From: Pseudevernia furfuracea
Lineage: Eukaryota; Ascomycota; Lecanoromycetes; Lecanorales; Parmeliaceae
Direction of reading: 5' to 3'
Assembly: GCA_022315425.1 (NCBI GenBank)
Contig: JAIUPT010000028.1
Location: 496,001 to 560,000 of the forward strand
DNA length: 64,000 bases
Below the pieces are notes generated by a model, which was not told the origin of the DNA, searched no databases, and saw nothing but the letters and a program-made list of their open reading frames with translations. The stretch's first letter is position 1. Every line of letters begins with the position of its first letter. The translations under genes and the position numbers were made by a program. Positions 56,539 through 64,000 of the stretch are shown in pieces.

Positions 56539-57470
56539 CTAGGTTCTCCCGTCTCCTCTCTCGTAGTATTCTTGCTTCAAGGGTTGCATGTAGAGGTATT
56601 TCTTGTCATCTGCCCACGCGTCTTCCCACCTATGCAGAGCTAGTCAGCCAAAGGAACTGTCACTCCCTCAAGACAAACTTAAAGGAAATTTCAACTTACA
56701 GCACGTACTCGCATCCAGAAATTACCCAGAACTTGTTGAATCCCTTGCTGATCCTATCATCGTAGTACTCGTACTCGACCATAGACCCAGGGACCAGTGC
56801 ACCATAGTTGGACGATTTGATGTCCTCTGGATTACAATTCCAGAGTTAGTAATGTCTATTAGACGCGGATTATTGAGCCTTGGAACATGTCTACAGAGTA
56901 GACACTCCCAAAAAATGTCTCAAGGCTCAAGATTTGGTTCCAAAGAGGAAAAAATGAAATCCGAAAACACGTACTGAGCTCTATCTTATGCTCTAAATTG
57001 TTCCGGTGATCAACGATCATGCCTTTGCCAGTTCTGTTATCCCACCAAGCCACGAAACCATGGCAATGGACCCATTCGTTGTAGTAGTAAGGTCGGTCGA
57101 TGTTTCTGTCTTGTTCGCGTGTATAGTCGCCTTCTGGCAGGATTTGACGCAGGGACGGCAGCTTGACGAAATCATTCTCGGTGAGCTCGGTCGTCGTATC
57201 TGTCATGATCTCGTCCTCTGGAGCAAGCTTAGACGTTGCGTTCGTCTCTTCGTTCGTGGTGTTTTTTGGAAGGGTTTTGGAGCGGAAACGATCAAAGGCT
57301 TCCTTCTCAAGCAGCTTGTGTGACGGTGTGGCCTGGGTCTGACTTGCAGGTGGCAAAATGTATTGGTAAGGCTCCAGGAACCTTACGCTAGTCCTTCGCT
57401 CGTGTCGAACCCCGAACAGCTCTATGTCGTCATGGTCATATATCTCAAACCCGCCGTGAAACGTAGGCAT
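56539..57470 (-). CDS. protein with a cold-shock-like (OB-fold) domain
   Basis: Three exons (57470-56975, 56826-56700, 56629-56539; introns 148 and 70 bp) encode 237 aa. The start, MPTFHGGFEIYDHDDIELFG, follows an in-frame non-ATG extension that I reject. After a variable middle, residues about 143-210 read GFVAWWDNRTGKGMIVDHRN, EHKIELKDIKSSNYGALVPG, SMVEYEYYDDR. This has the spacing of a cold-shock domain (G-x-V-x-W-x-D-x-x-x-G-x-G-x-I, then V-E-Y/F-E), though the RNA-binding aromatics of bacterial Csp proteins are not all present. The tail ends YMQPLKQEYYERGDGRT. All three joins give continuous, conserved-looking sequence, and the final exon starts after a consensus gtaagt donor. I know no named orthologue. 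A mitochondrial location is possible, but the N-terminus is not clearly a presequence. Confidence 0.66.
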
Positions 57471-58976
57471 GGTAATCTTGCTACATGGACTAATAGTGAA
57501 TAGGAAAGGTGGTCGTCGTGGCGAAGATTCGGAGCGAAACCGGGCAGTCCACAAAGATCAGGACAGGCTAGATTAGAGGCAAAGCAAGTTTTAATTGTGA
57601 GTGTGCGACGATGTCAATGATGAATGCTGGCGCGGATGGCAAGGCGAAGTGACGGTCTTGGAAGGATGCTAGTTCCGGAAGTGACAGTCGGAGAAGAGTG
57701 ACACTACAAGCTCCAATTGGATTGCAGCCCGTTTTAACACCGCGACTTGTGTATTCCGAGCGGGGATGCCATGCTGCACTGTGCCCAAGCTGCTAAAGGC
57801 TAGCTCACCTCATAGTTTCTTGCAACGCGGACAACGCCTGCGCTTACGCCACTATTGCTTCTAATGTCCGGAAATTATAAAATGCAATGTCAAAGGAAAC
57901 TCCTCCGGAATGACTTCGTCCTGGCATTGCAGCATCACACCTGACACAGTGTTCCTCTTGTGGCAAGAAAACGTTGAGAGTGCGGTCGTATATTATTGGA
58001 AATACCGGTCTGTCAAACGATGCGCTGCAATACTGGCGATCGCGAACGGCCTTGGTCTTTCTTACTGAGTGGGAACGGTCACTCTGTCAAGATCGAGGCA
58101 TAGCTGAGACAGTGTGGCAATTCATACAGTATTCGGGGTTGATGAGACTGGTGGAAATCTATGCAACAGCATGAGCGATCTCTAATTCGCTACCATGCTC
58201 TCATTGGCCTCGACCTTTTCTAATATGTCCTCTTGCACTGCTTTTGCGATGCAAAACAAAGAGCGCAAAAGGGGATGCAGACCGCATGATGATAGTTCTA
58301 GTCATGAGGTTCTAGCCATGAGCTCTCACTCCATGCTATGGAATGGCCTGATCAAGCCGTGATTACCTAGAACGCTAGGCGATGCGGGGCATGCAAAGGA
58401 TGTAAGCGGACTACAATCTCAACGTAATGTTCCAAGTCATCACGGTTTTGGTTTTCTGTAAACCACGAGATTGCGCCTCACAGGGATCTTCTTTCTGGGA
58501 GCTTTAAAAAGCTCCAGAAATTCCATTTCTGCAGCTTGCCATCTGAGTATACAGACATGGAGTCTAGAATTTAAATCTAGCAATCCATCTCGTTTGAAAC
58601 AGAGAATCTTCGATGAGCAATCAAACTTGACACTGAGGTCCACCTCAAACCTTACTTTCGGGGTAGTCGGCCGTTATGACTTTGCTTTAGGAAAGCTTGG
58701 AAGGTGAAATGGGGAGGTCGACACACTATGACAGACACCGAACCTACTCCTAGAGCCTTAGTCATTTAGGAACAGTATATGAGAACGTCTCTGGATGCGC
58801 ACCTCCCAAACGAATCGGAGAGCCAAGGGTAGAGAGAATGAGACGTCGTACAAACTTGCGTGTAAGGCTTAGCGTGACGCGCGTGGCGCGTCTACCTAGT
58901 TTGTGAGGTACTCTACTTTAGAACTTTATACTCCAGCAGGAACTTTCTGTAAGCAGCCTTCAGATGCCCGCCCAAA
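57471..58976. other. divergent intergenic region, no gene recognised
   Basis: 1.5 kb holds the promoters of the cold-shock-like gene (-) and ORC6 (+). The frames at 57974-58174 (+) and 58440-58643 (-) are unsupported. A GC-rich patch with 'gacgcgcgtggcgcgtc' at about 58874-58891 is a near-palindrome and may match an MCB/MluI-type site core (ACGCG), as expected before an S-phase gene, but this is inference. Confidence 0.45.
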
Positions 58977-60185
58977 ATGGACAGATCCATGGCTCAAGCA
59001 TTGATCGGTCTCATCCCCACCCTTACTGGTCCTTTACCACCTGAGCTCCTTGAGCTTGCGGTGTCTCTACTCGCCCAATCACGCAGCAAAGCAAGCAGTC
59101 TGAAAGCGGACGAGGAAATCGCAAGGTCCTACGCGTGCGCTAATCTGGCTTGCGAAAGGTGTGAGGCATACCAGTAACTGATTGAAATCAAGCTAGCTGG
59201 CTGACTTCGTTATAAAGACTCAAGCAATCCTTAGCTCTACCAAAAATCCAACCTCGCCCACCATGCCCTCCGAAGGTGTACCAGAAGCTCTACAGATACC
59301 TTGATAGTGCCTTACCAGCAGGAACAAGACGGGCTGCCGGATCATCGAGACACAACAACTCTACCTTAACACCACAGCCTTCGCCGGCTAAGCCAAGAAC
59401 CCCAGCAAAGGCAACGCCCCTCAGACCAGACACGCGGCAGAAGAAGACACCTCAAAAGCCATCGACCTCCGCCACTGAAGCTCCAGCATGGATTATGCCT
59501 GTCATACGCCAACTCTGCAACAAGATGGGAGCTCCTGCTGCTCCACATCACATCTTCGCCGGCGTTTCCTCTATACTAGCATTCCAAGAGCAGCAAAGCG
59601 CGGTCACAATACCAGCATGGATAGTCGCCGTATACATCCTCGTAACGACACGCTTAGCTGGTACCGAGACCTCACCAGACGAATACCAAAACCGGAGAAC
59701 CCTTGCGTTACAGATTGTCAAGGATGCTGCTCGGAAGGATGAAGCTTATATAGAGGTCGGCAATGCTGATATTGACAACTGTATGCGCGAGGTCAAGGAC
59801 CAGAAGTGGACCAAGATGGACTGGTTTGAAAACATCACCCAGGGGGTTGGTGTCGGCTTGGATGAAGGAGCTGAAGATGATGCTAGGGATGGATCTGATG
59901 ATGACGAGGCGGATGAAGGAGGCCTTTTGCCTGCGACAAGGAGGAATATTGGCAAACGAGACTCGCTAGAGAAGGACTATCTCCAAGCGGGTTTAAGTAC
60001 AATGGTGAAGACTTCCTTCTTTCCTGCGTTGTTGTTCATTTTAGCTAACGAGTCTGCAGATGCGAGATCAGGTAGACTACCTCAGTGATCATGGAAGACG
60101 TGAGTACCAGGTGTGGAGGAAGGACATCTTGATCCAGATTGAAAAGCTGGAAAACGGCCGAGCAATGGACGTTGAGCCAGGCTGA
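58977..60185 (+). CDS. ORC6: origin recognition complex subunit 6
   Basis: Three exons (58977-59158, 59218-60004, 60060-60185), introns 59 and 55 bp, encode 364 aa. Orc6 is the TFIIB-like subunit of ORC that helps load MCM helicases at origins. The N-terminus (LIGLIPTLTGPLPPELLELA, LLAQSRSKASSL) and the join CERLKQSLALPKIQPRPPC..VYQKLYRYLD match fungal Orc6. A cyclin-box-like second domain follows (WIMPVIRQLCNKMGAPAAPH, PAWIVAVYILVTTRLAG), then an acidic linker and the C-terminal helix DYLSDHGRREYQVWRKDIL. The last intron removes an open 55-bp stretch that would otherwise give an unrelated tail. It ends 28 bp before the RPR2 stop codon on the other strand, so 3' ends must overlap. Confidence 0.88.
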
Positions 60186-60213
60186 GAGATATGTTGTTCG
60201 AGATATGGGGACT

Positions 60214-60816
60214 TCAACCCTGCTTCATGAGGTCCAAAAGATCCAGTCCAAACCCAGAAGGTGCCGCAGGAGCTTTGGACTTCTCCAGCATAGCTTGCAG
60301 TCCACTCTTATGCTTTCGAGCCCTCTCCCGCCGCTTACTGGCCTTGGTAGGCTTATCAAGCATTCTTGATTCTGGGTCTAGATTTGGGTCAGGATCTGAA
60401 GACGAGGTCACTTGTGATGCAGCTTTTGCCGTTTCGCTGTTGCTGCTTGTCTTGGACTTCTGTAGAGGCGTATCCTCAAACCGATGACAAGCTAGACATT
60501 TGACCCGTACATATTTGTTTGACATTATAGAGAGTTTGCGCCTGGTATGCTTCTTGGATCCAGGTTTTGGATCAGCCATTGTTGACGCTCGTTTGTCAAC
60601 TCTGTCTATTTGCGATGTCCATCCGGGGACCAAGACAGTACCACATGCCTTACAGGACGAGCTCGTCGCATCGTTGCTTTTGGGTCTGGTGTTGCCAGCT
60701 ATCTCGATGTGCCGTTGGAGCATCAGTTGGGCAGAGGTGGCCGGCGCAGTAGCTGAATACAGATGTCCAGAAGCATGTAGAAACCTCAGCTTGGCTTCGG
60801 CTGCCCCGTCGGCCAT
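60214..60816 (-). CDS. RPR2: RNase P/MRP subunit Rpr2/Rpp21/Snm1 family
   Basis: A single exon encodes 200 aa. The family marks are RFLHASGHLYSATA at the N-terminus and two Cys pairs, SCKACGTVLVPGWTS and VKCLACHRFED, forming the zinc ribbon. The protein is a component of nuclear RNase P (5' maturation of tRNA) or of RNase MRP; Rpr2 and Snm1 cannot be separated from sequence alone, so the symbol is tentative. The C-terminus has a basic stretch (KASKRRERARKHKSGLQAML) that fits RNA binding. It is convergent with ORC6 across 28 bp. Confidence 0.8.
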   Translation of the reverse strand: MADGAAEAKLRFLHASGHLYSATAPATSAQLMLQRHIEIAGNTRPKSNDATSSSCKACGTVLVPGWTSQIDRVDKRASTMADPKPGSKKHTRRKLSIMSNKYVRVKCLACHRFEDTPLQKSKTSSNSETAKAASQVTSSSDPDPNLDPESRMLDKPTKASKRRERARKHKSGLQAMLEKSKAPAAPSGFGLDLLDLMKQG

Positions 60817-62841
60817 GATGGATATGACACTCTAAGTTTAAATTAAAGGCTTGCTATGTGGATCTACTATTTGCTTACAAAAAAGCGATGAACAAAATTG
60901 ACTCATTGAGTAACCTGCCCCCACTAAAGGGTAGCCGTCGGTAGCCGCCCCTCATTCGTCCGGGTACTGGCAAGTGCTAAACAGTGGTTACCAATGATTT
61001 GTTTGGCAATTTGTTTGCTTGTTCCTTTACTGGAGTTTGTCCAACCCATCATATTCAAGGTATCACTCTGGCAACCGCATCCGATTTGTTTGTGAATCTT
61101 TCCTTGCTTGAAAAGTATATAAATGTGTATTGGCCCCGAGTGGTCCTCTCTTCTTCATGAACAATATGTCGTCCAAAGTGTCACCTAAAATCAAAGCACA
61201 ATATGATGAATTGTCGTAATGGCAAGCTCAAATCATGCCGAAAGTCGAAGATCAAATGTGAGATGTGCTCACAGCACCCCAAATTGTGGAGAAGCCAAAT
61301 CGATTAAAGCCTCATGGTATGATGTAATGTGCCCGCTGGTCTGATTTGGCTTACAGATTGCTACAGAGGGCTTGAAGAACAGGCAAGAGGCTTGTACCAG
61401 ATTCCAAATTATGACACTCTACACGCTGCAATAAAAACGACCTTTGAATCTACTCAGATGAATCAATGTCCGCCTTCGGCGCCTAAGTACCTTACGCCCA
61501 ACGCTGGCAATTGAGGAGGCGTCCAGCGTCTTGCTGCCAATCAACCTTTATCCATGTAAAGCTGGGACTTTATTGCCCGGTGGCAGAGAGCGTGTGCAGC
61601 CTGAGTAGTAGCAGTTCGAGTCTGGAAACAAGATCGTCGCGTTCCTTCATCCCTTCTCCGTATTTGAAGATCTCATTCATTGTCATTTCATGATGAGTCA
61701 AGTTTTCCCTGTGGCATCTTCGCTGGGCTTGGGTGCCCTTCCTGACGTCAAGAGCCGTGCTTAAAGAGAGGATGGTCCTGGTCCCAGCGCTAAGAACGAT
61801 TATTTCGAAAGATCACAGCGAACACCCTTCGTTCGCTGATTGTACCTGCTTCAACGACCGCTACCAATTTCCGTACGCCGTTTACTGGTCAAAATCTGGG
61901 TCGGAGGTATCTTGGCTTTTTATTTGCTATAGCAGGTCGATCTGCCATGGTCGAAGCTCCAAATGCCTCACCTGCGAATAGCGAGCATGCAGAATACATC
62001 GACCAGATCAATTCTTGTATGACATGAGGATGGCAAGTAGGACATTCGTAGCGCTGTGTCAACAAGACGGTGCCGTTGTAAACGACCAACTTAATTGGTT
62101 TCTCTATGACAAGTTGCTCTTCTCCACCTTGCGCTATGGAAATCCAATTATGCTTCATGCCTATAGCAATGTCTCGCAAATGCGCTAACTGTCATCGCTA
62201 TAGGTCCCCTCGTTAGGTGGCGTCTGAGCAATCCTTCCACATATATATGATATAGCTATACGTCTGCACAAAGAGCCTCAAGACCCAACAGAGATACCTT
62301 TTCCCTTCAGAGATTAGGAAGAAGGTGTATGCTGCGGCTTATAGGAGTGATATGAGTCTGTGCACTTTCTCCGGTCGACCACTCAGGATCCCACGGTTTT
62401 GCACTACTAGTCTACTATTGCCATTTGCCCCAGAAGAGAACCTCCTTTGGGAATTTTTTCTTGGATGAAGTTTCAGATCTTTCGTTTAATCTTTACCTAT
62501 GCTGTTCAAGCTAAGAAGCTAACTGAGCATGATTGTACCGGGCACCCCGAATCCAAAGACGCTGATCATCTGTCGGTGGGGTGAAGGGTGGGTTGACTGT
62601 CAAAGCAGCATTGTCACTGGTGAGTGTTTTCAACCAAGTGAATCCCCCGGGGTTATCAGCTTAACTCCTTCCGTGCGCAGCCCCACCGAAGATTTGCCGA
62701 AAACATTTTTGATCCCCAATTTCACATGCATGCAGCATGCGGAACAAGGAAGTGACACTGACGAAAACGTCTAACACTGCCTATTAGGGTAAAGTGGTAA
62801 ACTTCCCTTCACACATGTGAAGAATTAAAACACACAAAGAC
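60817..62841. other. intergenic, no gene recognised
   Basis: This holds the RPR2 promoter on the left and the URA2 promoter on the right. A short plus-strand piece from about 61167 (MSSKVSPKIKAQYDELS, then a stop) might be a transposase relic, but I cannot place it. The minus frame at 61889-62179 (96 aa, QRYECPTCHPHVIQELI) has no recognised domain. Confidence 0.45.
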
Positions 62842-62865
62842 ATGGAAATTCGTAAGTATTTATGA
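62842..62865 (+). promoter_or_regulatory. upstream ORF in the URA2 leader
   Basis: ATG 62842 opens a seven-codon frame (MEIRKYL) whose TGA at 62863-62865 overlaps an ATG at 62862 as ATGA. The frame contains a consensus donor, gtaagt, at 62852. If the intron 62852-62921 is removed, the upstream frame instead runs out of frame across the main ATG at 62922 for about 20 codons. Both arrangements could lower or tune URA2 translation. Confidence 0.5.
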
Positions 62866-62921
62866 CAATGCCCCATATACAATCACTGAACGATTGTCAA
62901 CCCTTAATGCCTACCACACAG

Positions 62922-64000
62922 ATGGATCACAACATGCCCAGCAGTCCTCGAGTTGCTGCCTCTATCGGCCTACCCGAGAGTGAAACTGGCGATGCTCTAT
63001 CACCTCCCAAAACCATCAATGGTTTCAGCACAGCGCCTACAATCAATGTTTTGGCAGCACCACATGAGGGGCCAGATGCTGCAAAAGCTGTGAAGTTGGA
63101 ACTGAAGGATGGGACAACATATTTGGGGGTTGGCTTTGGGGCAGATAAGAGCGCTTCTGGAGAGCTTGTTTTCCAGACAGGAATGGTGGGATATCCAGAG
63201 TCGATTACGGATCCTTCGTACAAGGGACAAATTCTGGTGGTCACATTTCCACTTGTCGGCAACTATGGCGTGCCTTCCAGAAATACCAAGGACGAGATGC
63301 TCGGCGACATACCTGCTCACTTCGAAGCCAATCAGATCCATGTTTCTGGCCTTGTAGTAGCCTCATATTCGGGAGAGGACTACTCACATCACCTTGCTAC
63401 ATCCTCCTTAGGGACATGGCTCAAAGAACAGGGCATACCTGCAATGTGCGGAGTGGATACTCGAGCCTTGACAAAGAGGATTCGAGAGGAAGGAAGTATG
63501 CTCGGCAAGATGGTCATCGAAACCAACAATCAAAGTGACGGCATGGTCAATGGTCACGCTGGACAAGAAGAATACGCTAAAGCTCCATCATTCGAGGATG
63601 TTGAGTGGGATGATCCGAACACGAAGAACCTCGTTGCTGAAGGTGAGAGTGCCCCTCCTGCTGATCATCACTTTAGCGTTTGCTGATGTCCTCCACTAGT
63701 CTCCATACAAGAGCCTCGCCTTTACACGCCACCAGCGAAGAACGCTTTATTTCGTTCATCTGGCCGACCAGTCAAAGTTGTCTGCGTCGATGTGGGGCTT
63801 AAATACAATCAGCTCCGCTGCCTCGTTTCCAGAGGAGTGGAAGTTCTAGTAGTCCCTTGGGATTATAATTTTCCAAGTCTTGCTGGTGAAGACTACGATG
63901 GTCTCTTCATCTCTAATGGCCCTGGAGACCCTTCAATGCTTGAGAAAACTGTGCAGCATATCTCTACTGCTATGCAGGAGGCGAGGACCCCTATCTTCGC
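62922..64000 (+). CDS. URA2: Ura2 multifunctional carbamoyl-phosphate synthase/ATCase, 5' part
   Basis: Exons 62922-63642 and 63700 onward (57-bp intron ending ccactag) encode the first residues of Ura2/pyr-3-type protein, which makes carbamoyl phosphate from glutamine and then carbamoyl aspartate in pyrimidine synthesis, in the cytosol. It begins MDHNMPSSPRVAASIGLPES. The CPSase small-subunit domain is clear: LELKDGTTYLGVGFGADKSA, LVFQTGMVGYPESITDPSYK, FPLVGNYGVPSRNTKDE, TSSLGTWLKEQGIPAMCGVD, then LFISNGPGDPSM. The window stops at TPIFA, just before the catalytic Cys of the glutaminase site. An ATG at 62862 is in frame, but it lies within a likely 5'-leader intron (62852-62921, gtaagt..cacacag); I chose 62922. 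The arginine-specific enzyme is less likely on sequence style. Confidence 0.88.

Noticed and set aside
61167..61330. Possible transposase N-terminus, MSSKVSPKIKAQYDELS
   Set aside because: It is only a short piece before a stop. No catalytic motif or terminal repeat was found nearby.
61889..62179. 96-codon minus frame with a CPTC motif
   Set aside because: A single Cys pair in an isolated frame with no partner, no splice structure and no known domain.

Overview
The window looks like part of the genome of a filamentous ascomycete. The genes carry short introns (about 45-70 bp) with GT..AG ends and CTAAC/CTGAC-like branch sites. Fungus-specific families are present: a Clr5-domain protein, a HET protein, a DASH-complex subunit, and a fungal 7-TM Pth11/SAT4-like protein. 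The repeats show the C-to-T decay typical of repeat-induced point mutation (RIP), with Gln codons turned into TAA/TAG and Trp codons into TGA. A member of the Leotiomycetes is my best guess, but the sequence alone does not prove the lineage. No tRNA, rRNA or CRISPR array was recognised.

Positions 1 to about 20,800 form an AT-rich, gene-free block built from nested, RIP-decayed transposons. Their boundaries can be resolved from direct repeats. A solo LTR at 1494-1687 (target duplication GAGTT) sits inside another LTR. An element with LTRs at 2544-2737 and 8411-8604 encodes only Gag-like sequence, and is split by a related element in the opposite orientation (4464-7185, LTRs 182 bp each, target duplication AATGT). 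A full-length Ty3/Gypsy chromovirus with 410-bp LTRs fills 9033-15635. A Helitron Rep relic lies on the minus strand at 16920-19334. Further solo LTRs with exact 5-bp target duplications lie at 16523-16723, 19550-19752 and 20106-20311.

From about 20,900 onward the sequence is gene-bearing and balanced in composition. In order it holds: a Clr5-domain gene (-); a degenerate repeat tract; a broken HET gene (-); a PCA1/CrpA-like copper or cadmium P-type ATPase (-); DAD1 (+); RHO4 (-) divergent from LCB3 (+); a dead Tc1/mariner transposon abutting TRM12 (+); two tandem paralogues of an unrecognised W-T-x-E-E family (-), one with 48 His-Glu tripeptide repeats; a frameshifted methionine-synthase-like pseudogene (-); a small secreted or membrane protein (-); SSP120 (-); a Pth11-like 7-TM protein (+); UBA2 (-) divergent from the queuosine-salvage gene (+); DBR1 (-); a protein with a cold-shock-like fold (-); ORC6 (+) convergent with RPR2 (-); and the 5' end of URA2 (+), which runs off the right edge.

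The gene-rich half is mostly single-copy housekeeping: kinetochore coupling, replication licensing, SUMO activation, RNase P, intron-lariat turnover, tRNA wybutosine and queuosine metabolism, sphingolipid phosphatase, and pyrimidine synthesis. Rapidly changing fungal families (HET, Clr5, the His-Glu repeat protein, the MetE-like pseudogene) lie between these anchors. Exon structures were worked out by hand from splice signals and family conservation, and transcript data would be needed to confirm them.
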